From Pseudomonadota bacterium (GTDB lineage Bacteria; Pseudomonadota; Alphaproteobacteria; Rhizobiales; Rhizobiaceae), in NCBI GenBank assembly GCA_023404095.1, contig JAEYDD010000041.1, positions 310,001 to 374,000 of the forward strand: 64,000 nucleotides of DNA, written 5' to 3'. The first letter of the stretch is position 1; each line of letters opens with the position of its first letter. The notes beneath the pieces are model-generated. The model was not told the origin of the DNA. It ran no database searches and worked only from the letters and a program-made list of their open reading frames with translations. Position numbers and translations under genes: made by a program. This document shows, one piece after another, positions 36,940 through 44,985 of this stretch.

Positions 36940-36957
36940 CAGTCATCAAACTGTAGC
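36940..36957 (+). promoter_or_regulatory. Candidate Pho box upstream of btaA
   Basis: CAGTCAT-CAAA-CTGTAGC resembles two 7-nt PhoB half-sites (CTGTCAT type) with a 4-nt spacer; the first matches 6 of 7, the second about 4-5 of 7. It is 46 bp before btaA. PhoB-dependent betaine lipid synthesis is known in Sinorhizobium meliloti. Confidence 0.5.
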
Positions 36958-37002
36958 GCGAGGCGGCTATTGCCGCTCAAGGCCCACAGGACGAGACGAG
37001 TC

Positions 37003-38250
37003 ATGAGCGAACTTGCCAGGAATGCCGGTTACGGACAGAACGAAAGACTGAAGTCAGCCCTCTTGCAGCACCGTGCACTGTCGCTCGACGGCTTGTCGGA
37101 ACGCCTGTTTGGCCTGCTCTTTTCCGGGCTCGTCTACCCCCAGATCTGGGAGGATCCCGCAATCGACATCGAGGCCATGGAACTGGGCCCCGGCCATCGT
37201 CTGGTGACGATCGGCTCCGGCGGCTGCAACATGCTGGCCTATCTCGCCTGCCGCCCCGAGCGCATCGACGTCGTCGACCTCAACCCGCACCATATCGCGC
37301 TGAACCGGCTGAAGCTCGCAGCCTTCCGCCACATGCCCTCCCATGCCGACGTCGTGCGTTTCCTCGGCGGCGACCACATGGGTTCGAACCGCGAAGCCTA
37401 CCAGCTCTTCCTGGAGCCGCGGCTCGATACGCAGACCCGCGACTACTGGAACGGCCGCGACCTGACCGCCCGTCGCCGCATCGACGTCTTCAACCGCAAC
37501 ATCTACCGGACCGGTCTGCTCGGCCGCTTCATCCTCCTCGGCCATATCGTCGCCAGGCTGCACGGGCTGGACCCGCGGGACTTCGTCAAATGCGGCTCCA
37601 TGCGTGAACAGCGGCAGTTCTTCGACACCCGCATCGCCCCCCTGTTCGACCGTCCGCTGATCCGCTGGATCACCTTGCGCAAGGCCTCGCTCTACGGTCT
37701 CGGCATTCCGCCGCAGCAGTTCGACGAGCTGGCAAGCGTCAGTCACGACAATTCGCTGGCGCCAGTCCTGCGCCAGCGCCTGGAAAAACTCGCCTGCCAT
37801 TTCCCTCTGAAGGACAACTACTTCGCCTGGCAGGCCTTCGCGCGTCGCTATCCCTCCAAATACGAGGGACGGATGCCCGACTACCTCCTGGGCGAAAACT
37901 ACGCCGCGATCAGAGACAATGCCGAACGCGTCAGCGTCCACCATGCGAGCTTCACCGAGCTGCTTGCATCGAAGTCCGCCGCCTCCGTCGACCGCTTCGT
38001 GCTGCTCGATGCGCAGGACTGGATGAACGAAGACCAGCTCAATGCGCTTTGGACCGAGATCAGCCGCACCGCGGCCCCCGGCGCGCGGGTGATCTTCCGC
38101 ACCGCCGCCGAAGCCAGCATCGTCGAAGGCAAGGTCTCCCGGAACCTGCTCGATCTCTGGCAATACGAGCACGAGCGCTCGTCGGCGCTGGGCATGCGGG
38201 ACCGCTCTGCGATCTATGGCGCCTTCCACATCTACCGGAAGAAGCCCTGA
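37003..38250 (+). CDS. btaA: SAM:diacylglycerol 3-amino-3-carboxypropyltransferase BtaA
   Basis: First enzyme of betaine lipid (DGTS) synthesis: transfers the 3-amino-3-carboxypropyl group of SAM to diacylglycerol, giving diacylglycerylhomoserine at the membrane. 415 residues from MSELARNAGYGQNERLK. The DUF3419-type domain shows LVYPQIWEDPAIDIEAM, the SAM-binding loop VTIGSGGCNMLAYL and IDVVDLNPHHIALNRLKL. btaB follows with no gap (TGA-ATG). Phosphorus-free lipids replace phospholipids when phosphate is scarce. Confidence 0.95.
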   Translation: MSELARNAGYGQNERLKSALLQHRALSLDGLSERLFGLLFSGLVYPQIWEDPAIDIEAMELGPGHRLVTIGSGGCNMLAYLACRPERIDVVDLNPHHIALNRLKLAAFRHMPSHADVVRFLGGDHMGSNREAYQLFLEPRLDTQTRDYWNGRDLTARRRIDVFNRNIYRTGLLGRFILLGHIVARLHGLDPRDFVKCGSMREQRQFFDTRIAPLFDRPLIRWITLRKASLYGLGIPPQQFDELASVSHDNSLAPVLRQRLEKLACHFPLKDNYFAWQAFARRYPSKYEGRMPDYLLGENYAAIRDNAERVSVHHASFTELLASKSAASVDRFVLLDAQDWMNEDQLNALWTEISRTAAPGARVIFRTAAEASIVEGKVSRNLLDLWQYEHERSSALGMRDRSAIYGAFHIYRKKP

Positions 38251-38931
38251 ATGACCCGCGCCTCGCTTCCCCTGCCCGCGCCGGCAGTCGATCACGAGCA
38301 CGCCGGCCTGATGGATCGACAGTATCGCTACCAGCGCCACATCTACGACCTGACGCGCAAGTATTACCTTTTCGGTCGCGACAGGCTGCTCGATGGCGTC
38401 GACGTCCAGACGGGCGAGAAGGTCCTCGAAGTCGGCTGCGGTACCGGACGCAACATCGGCCATATGATGGACCGCTATCCCGGCGTCTGGTTCTACGGCC
38501 TCGATATCTCCCGCGAGATGCTGGAGACGGCGGAAAAGCGATTCGCCAGGCGCGGAGGCGCACGGCCGCAGCTTGCGGTCGCCGACGCCACGACGTTTAC
38601 TGCGACCGACTTCGGTCAGGCAGGTTTCGATCGCGTCGTCGTCTCCTATGCGCTGTCGATGATCCCGGCCTGGCAGGAGGCAATAGAGCGCGCGTTCGAC
38701 GCGCTCGCTCCGGGCGGCTCGCTGCATATCGTCGACTTCGGACAACAGGAGCGGTTGCCTGCCCCGTTTCGTCGCCTGCTGCAAGGGTGGCTCGCGCGTT
38801 TTCACGTTACCCCACGGGCCGACCTCTTCGCGGTGTTGCAGGCTGCGGCAGAGCGGCGGGGAGCACACGTCGCAGCCGAGACGCCGTATGGTGGCTACGC
38901 GTGGCTCGCAATTGCAAAAATGCCTGACTGA
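38251..38931 (+). CDS. btaB: Diacylglycerylhomoserine N-methyltransferase BtaB
   Basis: Second betaine lipid enzyme: three successive SAM-dependent N-methylations of diacylglycerylhomoserine to DGTS. 226 residues, class I methyltransferase with VLEVGCGTGRNIGHMM (motif I, about 56-71), GLDISREMLETA (motif II), and FDRVVVSYALSMIPAW (motif IV). The N-terminal YRYQRHIYDLTRKYYLFGRDRLL is typical of BtaB. Start codon immediately follows the btaA stop. Confidence 0.95.
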   Translation: MTRASLPLPAPAVDHEHAGLMDRQYRYQRHIYDLTRKYYLFGRDRLLDGVDVQTGEKVLEVGCGTGRNIGHMMDRYPGVWFYGLDISREMLETAEKRFARRGGARPQLAVADATTFTATDFGQAGFDRVVVSYALSMIPAWQEAIERAFDALAPGGSLHIVDFGQQERLPAPFRRLLQGWLARFHVTPRADLFAVLQAAAERRGAHVAAETPYGGYAWLAIAKMPD

Positions 38932-39065
38932 CGCAGTATTTTCGGCCAAACACGGCCCGATTTTGCTCTCCTTTCTGTGAAACCTCTTGGGCGCTGAGGG
39001 GTTATACCGGGTACCGATGCTTCCGGGGGGCGCATCGGAACGAACGAAGCAGAAGGAAGACAATC

Positions 39066-39725
39066 ATGAGATCATTCTCCATCGGTGCTGCAGCGCTTGT
39101 AGCGGCCGCCACGGCGGGCGGTGCGGTACGCGCGGCCGACCTCGCGCCGACAGAGCCTCCGGTCGCACCTGTCATCGAGGAAGTGTCCGGCATCTACGAT
39201 TGGAACGGCTTCTACGTGGGCGCCATGACCGGCTACGGCTGGACCGATGCGGAAACCAGGGATGCGGGGTTTTCCTCCAGCCCCGGCCTCGATGGATGGG
39301 CGCTCGGCGGCTACACCGGCTACAACTACCAGACCGGTCCCTGGGTGCTCGGCGTGGAAGGCGACGTCAAGTACGACTGGAACGAGGACAAGTTCGATCT
39401 CGGCGGCATTCCGATGGACCTCCAGACCGATTGGGGCGGCTCGCTGCGCGCGCGTGTCGGCTACGCCATCGACCGCACCCTCATATACGGCACGGGCGGC
39501 TATGCCTTTACCAATGCCGAGCTTCGCGACCGCGACACGGGGGACAGCGAAAACAAGACCTTCAACGGCTGGACGATCGGTGCGGGCCTTGAACACGCCT
39601 TCACCGACAATCTGATCGGGCGGGCGGAATACCGCTACACCGACTACGGCAACAAGGACCTGCTCGGCGTCAAGACGGACCTGAGCAGCAATTCCCTGAT
39701 GCTCGGCGTCGGCTGGAAATTCTGA
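39066..39725 (+). CDS. Omp25/31-like outer membrane beta-barrel protein
   Basis: 219 residues with signal peptide cleaved after about residue 24 (GGAVRA-AD) and an eight-stranded barrel pattern of alternating aromatics (WNGFYVGAMTGYGW, WALGGYTGYNYQ, LRARVGYAIDRTLIYGTGGYAF, GRAEYRYTDYGN), ending LGVGWKF with the terminal Phe recognised by the BAM complex. Family members in Rhizobiales are abundant structural porin-like proteins. Preceded by AGAAGGAAG as ribosome site; stands alone. Confidence 0.92.
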   Translation: MRSFSIGAAALVAAATAGGAVRAADLAPTEPPVAPVIEEVSGIYDWNGFYVGAMTGYGWTDAETRDAGFSSSPGLDGWALGGYTGYNYQTGPWVLGVEGDVKYDWNEDKFDLGGIPMDLQTDWGGSLRARVGYAIDRTLIYGTGGYAFTNAELRDRDTGDSENKTFNGWTIGAGLEHAFTDNLIGRAEYRYTDYGNKDLLGVKTDLSSNSLMLGVGWKF

Positions 39726-39775
39726 CCCCAGCGACGGCCGGCCGGCGGACCTCCAGGCCGGCATTCGTCGCCCTC

Positions 39776-39810
39776 GTTGCGCCGCGGCTCTCTCGGGCTC
39801 GCGGCGCAAC
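39776..39810. other. Strong hairpin downstream of the Omp gene
   Basis: Perfect 11-nt arms (GTTGCGCCGCG and complement), 13-nt loop, about 50 bp after the omp stop and 75 bp before the next start. No T-run follows, so its role as terminator is uncertain; mRNA end protection is possible. Confidence 0.45.
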
Positions 39811-39883
39811 CGCGACGCCCCCTCTTTACCGAATCCCGCGGGTCGGGCAGTATCCGCGCATCGTTTCCAGCCCCGGGACAGTC

Positions 39884-40660
39884 ATGCGTCGGCTCCTTCT
39901 GGCATTGCTGCCAATCGCGCTCCTTGCGACGTCGTGCTCCACGACCGACTACGACCTCGTCTCCACCGAGCCTCTTAAGCCGCGTTTCGGCGACAAGGAT
40001 CCGCAGGATTTCGGCTACCGTACGCCGCACAAGCACGATGTGCACGGCATCGACATCTCCAAATGGAACGGCGATATCGACTGGCCGACCGCCAAGAAGT
40101 CGGGCGTCTCCTTTGCGTTCATCAAGGCAACCGAGGGCAAGGACCGGATCGACCAGCGCTTCCACGAATACTGGCGCGGCGCGAATGCGGCGGGTGTCGC
40201 CCATTCACCCTATCACTTCTACTATTTCTGCTCGACGCCGGATGAGCAGGCTGACTGGTTCATCCGCAACGTGCCGAAGGCCGCCGTACAGCTTCCGCCC
40301 GTCCTCGATGCAGAGTGGAACCCGCTTTCGCCCACCTGCCGAAAGCGGCCGCCGCCGGCGGAGGTGCGCGCCCAGATGCAGCGCTTCCTCGACCGGTTGG
40401 AGGCCCACTACGGCAAGCGGCCGATCATCTATACGACAGTCGACTTCCATCGGGAAAACATTGCCGGCCACTTCGGCAACTATCACCTGTGGCTGCGCGC
40501 CGTCGCCGACCATCCCGAAAACGTCTACGGCCGCAAATGGGCCTTCTGGCAATATACCAGCACCGGCATCGTTCCCGGCATCGACGGCAACACGGACATC
40601 AACGTCTTTGCCGGCAGCAGCAAGAACTGGTCGGCCTGGCTCGCACAGAACACACGCTGA
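39884..40660 (+). CDS. GH25-family muramidase, probable lipoprotein
   Basis: Lysozyme-type glycosidase cutting between MurNAc and GlcNAc. 258 residues. Signal peptide with Cys18 in LLATSC (lipobox slightly atypical). GH25 barrel: HGIDISKWNGDIDW with D57, FAFIKATEGKDRIDQRF, and the catalytic pair in LDAEWN (D142, E144), then IIYTTVDFHRE, FWQYTSTG and IDGNTDINVFAG. Complete and of normal length. Unlike the other wall enzymes nearby it is a hydrolase, not a lytic transglycosylase. Confidence 0.92.
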   Translation: MRRLLLALLPIALLATSCSTTDYDLVSTEPLKPRFGDKDPQDFGYRTPHKHDVHGIDISKWNGDIDWPTAKKSGVSFAFIKATEGKDRIDQRFHEYWRGANAAGVAHSPYHFYYFCSTPDEQADWFIRNVPKAAVQLPPVLDAEWNPLSPTCRKRPPPAEVRAQMQRFLDRLEAHYGKRPIIYTTVDFHRENIAGHFGNYHLWLRAVADHPENVYGRKWAFWQYTSTGIVPGIDGNTDINVFAGSSKNWSAWLAQNTR

Positions 40661-40862
40661 CCGATTTCACTTGCCCCCTCATGGCGGTCCGGTGACGGCT
40701 GCATTTTGCTCGCGGCCATCCCCGATTGCGCAAAACGGACGACAGATTGGCGGGCTCAGGGCGATTTTGACCCGCCGACGTTGAAATGCCGGCTTTTTCC
40801 TTCTTGCTTCCGTCTCATTATTTTGAGAAGCCGGGGCAACCGAATGAAAGGATCTACCCGCC

Positions 40863-42086
40863 ATGCAACCGCGTTTCCTGCCGCTGGGCGCCCTTCTTGG
40901 GCTTTTTCTCTCGGGCACCGCGTTGGCCCAGCAGGCCGCAGCGCCATCCGCCCCGCAGGCCACGCCGGCCGTCGCCTGCGGTGGAGATCTCACCGCCTTT
41001 CTTCAGGGGGTGAAGGATGAAGCGCTGGCAAAGGGCATTCCCGCCGAAGCGGTCGAGAGAGCGCTCGCGGGTGCGGCGATCGACCAGAAGGTCCTGTCGC
41101 GCGACCGCGCCCAGGGCGTCTTCCGCCAGACATTCCTCGAGTTCTCCAAGCGCACCGTTAGCCAGTCCCGCCTCGACATCGGCCGCAAGAAGCTGCAGGA
41201 CCTTTCGGATGTCTTCAATCGCGCGGAGCAGGAATATGGCGTTCCCGGACCGGTCATCGCCGCCTTCTGGGCCATGGAGACGGATTTCGGTGCGGTGCAG
41301 GGCGATTTCAACACGCGCAATGCGCTCGTCACCCTTTCGCATGACTGCCGCCGGCCCGAACTGTTCCGTCCGCAACTGATCGCAGCCATCGAAATGGTCC
41401 AGCACGGCGACCTCGACCCTGCGACGACGACGGGCGCCTGGGCCGGCGAGATCGGCCAGGTCCAGATGCTGCCGAAAGACATTATCGCGTTTGGCGTCGA
41501 CGGCGACGGCGACGCTCATGTCAACGTCAAGCAGAGCGCTGCCGACGCGATCCTGACGGCCGCCCGCTTCATCCAGCACCTCGGCTTCACCAAGGGCCAG
41601 CCCTGGATCCAGGAAGTCTCGGTCCCGGACGAGCTCCCCTGGGAGAAGACCGGCCTTCAGCCCGGCATGACGGCCGGCGACTGGTTCGCGCTCGGCGTCA
41701 CCCCGCGCGACGGCAACACCAGTTTCCCTGAACTTTCCGCTTCCCTCGTGCTGCCGCAGGGACGCAAGGGACCCGCCTTCATCACATACCCGAACTTCAA
41801 CGTCTATCTCGAGTGGAACCAGTCCTTCATCTACACGACGTCGGCTGCCTACTTCGCCACGCGGCTGGCCGGCGCTCCGCCCTACCAGAAGGGCGAGCCC
41901 GAGCAGGGGCTGGACGACACGGGCATGAAGGCACTGCAGACGCGCCTGAACGAACTCGGCCACGACGTCGGCAAGATCGATGGCATCCTCGGCTCGGGTA
42001 CGCGCGCTGCCATCCAGAAGGAGCAGCTTCGCCTCGGCATGCCGGCCGACGGTTGGGCCACACCCGGACTGCTGGGCGCGCTCTGA
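40863..42086 (+). CDS. Lytic murein transglycosylase, MltB type
   Basis: 407 residues with signal peptide to about residue 22 (GTALAQ). SLT_2 catalytic domain: E139 in VIAAFWAMETDFGAVQGDFNT, TGAWAGEIGQVQMLPKDIIAFG, then a C-terminal PG_binding_1 domain (LDDTGMKALQTRLNELGHDVGKIDGILGSGTRAAI). No lipobox, so it is probably soluble in the periplasm. Monocistronic; downstream is a repeat-rich gap. Confidence 0.93.
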   Translation: MQPRFLPLGALLGLFLSGTALAQQAAAPSAPQATPAVACGGDLTAFLQGVKDEALAKGIPAEAVERALAGAAIDQKVLSRDRAQGVFRQTFLEFSKRTVSQSRLDIGRKKLQDLSDVFNRAEQEYGVPGPVIAAFWAMETDFGAVQGDFNTRNALVTLSHDCRRPELFRPQLIAAIEMVQHGDLDPATTTGAWAGEIGQVQMLPKDIIAFGVDGDGDAHVNVKQSAADAILTAARFIQHLGFTKGQPWIQEVSVPDELPWEKTGLQPGMTAGDWFALGVTPRDGNTSFPELSASLVLPQGRKGPAFITYPNFNVYLEWNQSFIYTTSAAYFATRLAGAPPYQKGEPEQGLDDTGMKALQTRLNELGHDVGKIDGILGSGTRAAIQKEQLRLGMPADGWATPGLLGAL

Positions 42087-42144
42087 GGGGCGCACGCCAC
42101 CCGCCGCCGCAGGCAGGCCGGTAGCGTGCCGTCACAGTTCACCT

Positions 42145-42260
42145 CCGTCACCCCGGACTTGATCCGGGGTCCAGCTGCGCCGCCTCTGCGGCGCGGAAAA
42201 TGCTCTATCGCGCAAAGACTGCGCGCGCTGGATGCCGGATCAAGTCCGGCATGAGGACGG
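42145..42260. repeat. 116-bp palindromic repeat element, copy 1
   Basis: Outer arms 42145-42175 and 42227-42260 pair imperfectly (CCGTCA-CCCCGGACTTGATCCGG against its complement), and a nested hairpin GCGCCGC/GCGGCGC lies at 42177-42194. Architecture and end sequences match the element at 54477-54591. It fits the class of intergenic palindromic repeats found in Rhizobiales. Confidence 0.8.
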
Positions 42261-42680
42261 AGAAGGAGGGCCGAGGGCACCGACACGGTCGCTCGGCCTG
42301 TCGTGTTACAGGCCAGCGACCGCACAGATGCGCCCCAAACCCGCGCCAGTCGGGCCGCCGCAGCCCCTCGCCTCCTGGGTCATCCTCTGCCCTGTGCCGA
42401 GGATGACGCCGCAGATTGGGAGGGCGTTCGACGCGGGGGCGTCTATCCGGGTGCCTCCAGCGCAGTGCCCGGTCGCGATTGCCGCGCAGAAAAACTTGCC
42501 CCACCCGCAGCCTGCTCCGGCGCACCCCGCCTCCAGAAGCGTTGAACCACCCGCCGGCAGCGGAAAAGATGCAGAAACGGGTGGCGGGAGAGCGCGCGGG
42601 CCGCTAGGCCTGCGACAACGATCGAAGCACCGATCGCATCCGGCATTGCGCTTTCCGGCAGGAACGCGTGTCGCGTCCTG
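42261..42680. other. Non-coding gap with small hairpins
   Basis: No gene supported. Two hairpins: GGCCTGT/ACAGGCC (42295-42314) and GTCATCCTC/GAGGATGAC (42379-42407). The second resembles a fragment of the palindromic repeat family. Confidence 0.4.
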
Positions 42681-42693
42681 GGGAGGAAACGTC

Positions 42694-43629
42694 TTGGCCG
42701 AAGCGGTGAAGCCCAACTATGTGATGACGCCCGCAACCTGGGGCATGCTGGTTCTGCTGGGCATGATCTGGGGCGGCTCGTTCTTCTTTGCCCGCGTCGC
42801 CGTCCAGCATATTCCGCCTGTCACGCTGGTGCTCCTGCGGATCGGGCTCGCGGCGGCCGCACTCCACCTCTATCTCGCCGGCCGGCACGGCCTCTATTCG
42901 ATCCTTCGGAAGCGCTGGCGCGCCTTCCTCGTGATGGGGCTGCTCAACAATGTCGTCCCGCACATCCTCATCTTCACGGGCCAGACGCAGATCGGCGCCG
43001 GACTGGCCGCAATCCTCAACGCCACTACGCCGATCTTCACCATTCTCATCGCCAACCGACTGACGGAGGACGAGAAGATGTCGACCGCCAAGATCGCCGG
43101 CTGCCTCGTCGGCCTTGTCGGCACGGCCGTGCTCGTCGGCCCGCGCGCGCTGGCCCCCTTCACCGGCGACAGCGGCGGGCCGCCGCTTTGGGCGCTGCTG
43201 CTGCCGCTCGCAGCCGCGATGTCCTACGGCTTTGCCGCCATCTACGGAAAGCGCTTCCGCGATATCGCGCCCGCCGTGACCGCCACGGGGCAACTCACCG
43301 CGTCGAGCATCGTGCTGCTGCCGCTGGCCGCGACCGTCGACCAACCGTGGCTGCTGCCCTTTCCGCCTGCTGGCACCGTGCTGGCTGTCCTGGCGCTGGC
43401 GCTCGTCTCCACGGCCTATGCCTACATCCTGTTCTTCCGGATCATGTCGACTGCGGGTGCGACCAACACGTCCCTTGTAACCCTCCTGGTTCCCCCGAGC
43501 GCGATCGTCGCGGGCATGCTCTTCCTCGGCGAGCAGATCTCGCCTGCGGGCGCGCTTGGAATGGTCCTCGTGCTCTCTGGCCTCGTCATTCTCGACGGGC
43601 GGGTGTTCGGCATGGTGAAGGGCGCCTGA
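42694..43629 (+). CDS. EamA/DMT-family transporter (TTG start)
   Basis: 311 residues, ten helices in two EamA repeats (WGMLVLLGMIWGGSFFFARVAV starts the first). TTG is chosen because GGGAGG lies 7 nt upstream; the next in-frame ATG is 10 codons on and has no ribosome site. A longer frame reaches back into the repeat-rich gap and has no family support. Substrate unknown. Confidence 0.87.
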   Translation: MAEAVKPNYVMTPATWGMLVLLGMIWGGSFFFARVAVQHIPPVTLVLLRIGLAAAALHLYLAGRHGLYSILRKRWRAFLVMGLLNNVVPHILIFTGQTQIGAGLAAILNATTPIFTILIANRLTEDEKMSTAKIAGCLVGLVGTAVLVGPRALAPFTGDSGGPPLWALLLPLAAAMSYGFAAIYGKRFRDIAPAVTATGQLTASSIVLLPLAATVDQPWLLPFPPAGTVLAVLALALVSTAYAYILFFRIMSTAGATNTSLVTLLVPPSAIVAGMLFLGEQISPAGALGMVLVLSGLVILDGRVFGMVKGA

Positions 43630-43793
43630 CGGCGGGGTGACGCCGGAACGAATGACACAGACGGACGTTCTGCCCGTGATGGTGATTCGTCCTGTCGCTG
43701 AACGGGAACGGCGATCACCGGCGTTAACCAGCGTGAAAATTTCGTGAATGGAAATCAGGCGAGAAATATCTTTGAAGATCAGTTATTTAGACA

Positions 43794-43881
43794 TGTGGAA
43801 AAACTGTGGCGAAGCCTGTGATGCCGCAATGCAACACACAAAGAACTTTTCAAAGGCAAATTTTCCAACCTATTATCCACT
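43794..43881. promoter_or_regulatory. Two DnaA-box-like 9-mers in an AT-rich leader
   Basis: TGTGGAAAA at 43794-43802 and TTATCCACT at 43873-43881, each one mismatch from the DnaA box (TTATCCACA or its complement), in opposite orientation, within an unusually AT-rich 170-bp stretch just upstream of a 25-codon gene. Confidence 0.35.
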
Positions 43882-43904
43882 CGCAACGCAAGGGAGGTCA
43901 GCCG

Positions 43905-43982
43905 ATGGGTATCACACATTCCTTGAATGTTCTGATGATCAGTGCAGCGTTCCTCTTCGTCGCCAGCATGATTTTCATCTGA
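43905..43982 (+). CDS. 25-residue membrane peptide gene
   Basis: A tiny reading frame encoding a 25-residue peptide, MGITHSLNVLM followed by a hydrophobic stretch ending FVASMIFI, long enough for one membrane helix. GGGAGG lies 8 nt upstream of the ATG, a near-ideal ribosome site, and a strong terminator follows 50 bp after the stop. The longer frame that overlaps it in another phase has no ribosome site. Function unknown; single-helix peptides of this size often modulate membrane complexes. Neighbours give no clue. Confidence 0.75.
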   Translation: MGITHSLNVLMISAAFLFVASMIFI

Positions 43983-44029
43983 CGACAGCGTCGTCCTGAA
44001 GGACAAAAACGCAGAGACCAAGAGTTGTG

Positions 44030-44062
44030 AAACGCATGGCCCCCGCCGGGTCATGCGTTTTT
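44030..44062 (+). terminator. Rho-independent terminator after the small peptide gene
   Basis: Perfect 9-nt arms AAACGCATG/CATGCGTTT with a GC-rich loop, followed by TTTTT on the plus strand; located 48 bp after the peptide stop. It also separates the gene from the convergent metF end. Confidence 0.85.
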
Positions 44063-44066
44063 CCTA

Positions 44067-44984
44067 TCAGGCGGCAGCACCCGTTGCAGCCCCGGCGCAG
44101 TCCGCATCGCGCTGTTCGAAGCCGAGGCGATCGAGGACCGCGGAGACAAGGGTGGCCCGGTTCATCGTGTAGAAGTGGAATTCGTCGACGCCGAGCGCAA
44201 TCAGCCCCTCGATCTGACGGGCCGCGAGCTCGGCTGCGACAGCTGCGCGCTCCTCCGGCCGTTCGGCCAGCGGATCCAGGCGATCGGCCAGCCATTGCGG
44301 CACGCTCGCGCCGCACAGGCCGGCAAACTTCTGCACCTGGGAAAGATTGTGCACGGGCAGGATGCCCGGGACGATCGGGATGTCTATCCCAGCGGCGCGA
44401 ACGCGCTCCAGATAGCGGGCGTAAAGATCGTTGTCGAAGAAGAACTGCGTCAGCGCCCGAGTCGCGCCGGCTTCGACCTTTCGCTTCAGCATGTCGATAT
44501 CGGCGGGCACATCATGGCTTTCGGGATGCTTTTCCGGATAGGCCGACACGGAGATTTCGAACGGGGCGATGGAGCGGAGCCCCGCAACGAGCTCGGCGGC
44601 ATTGGCATATCCGCCGGGATGCGGCTGGTAGGCCTCGCCGATACCGCCGGCGGGATCGCCGCGCAACGCCACGAAATGCGTCACGCCGACCTGCCGGAAC
44701 TCCTCGACCACCGCATCGACCTCCTCTCTGGTCGCCCCGACGCAGGTCAGGTGGGATGCCGCCGAAAGCGGGGTCTCCCGGATGATCCGCGCGATCGTCG
44801 AAAGCGTCGGCCCGCGCGTGGAGCCTCCGGCACCATAGGTGACCGAAACGAAATCCGGCGCATAGGCCGAAAGCGCATCGACGGCCTGCCAGAGCTGAGC
44901 GTCGGCCTCCTCGGTGCGGGGAGGAAAGAACTCGAAGGACAGCTTCGGTGCGCGGCGCCGGACTGGGCTATGGGCGATCGTCAT
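44067..44984 (-). CDS. metF: 5,10-methylenetetrahydrofolate reductase MetF
   Basis: Flavoenzyme making 5-methyl-THF for methionine synthase. 305 residues, normal length, starting MTIAHSPVRRRAPKLSFEFFPPRTEEAD (the SFEFFPP motif marks the barrel start). VSVTYGAGGSTR, LTCVGATREEVD and ALRGDP are typical active-site segments. It starts 1 bp after the stop of the ArsR-methyltransferase regulator, so it is almost surely in one operon with it. Confidence 0.95.
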   Translation of the reverse strand: MTIAHSPVRRRAPKLSFEFFPPRTEEADAQLWQAVDALSAYAPDFVSVTYGAGGSTRGPTLSTIARIIRETPLSAASHLTCVGATREEVDAVVEEFRQVGVTHFVALRGDPAGGIGEAYQPHPGGYANAAELVAGLRSIAPFEISVSAYPEKHPESHDVPADIDMLKRKVEAGATRALTQFFFDNDLYARYLERVRAAGIDIPIVPGILPVHNLSQVQKFAGLCGASVPQWLADRLDPLAERPEERAAVAAELAARQIEGLIALGVDEFHFYTMNRATLVSAVLDRLGFEQRDADCAGAATGAAA

Positions 44985-44985
44985 G

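Noticed and set aside
37054..39063. 669-codon minus-strand frame opposite btaA-btaB
   Set aside because: Antisense to two well-identified enzymes; no ribosome site or recognisable domain.
43748..43999. 83-codon plus-strand frame near the micro-peptide gene
   Set aside because: No ribosome site or family; overlaps the 25-codon frame that has a strong ribosome site and hydrophobic sequence.
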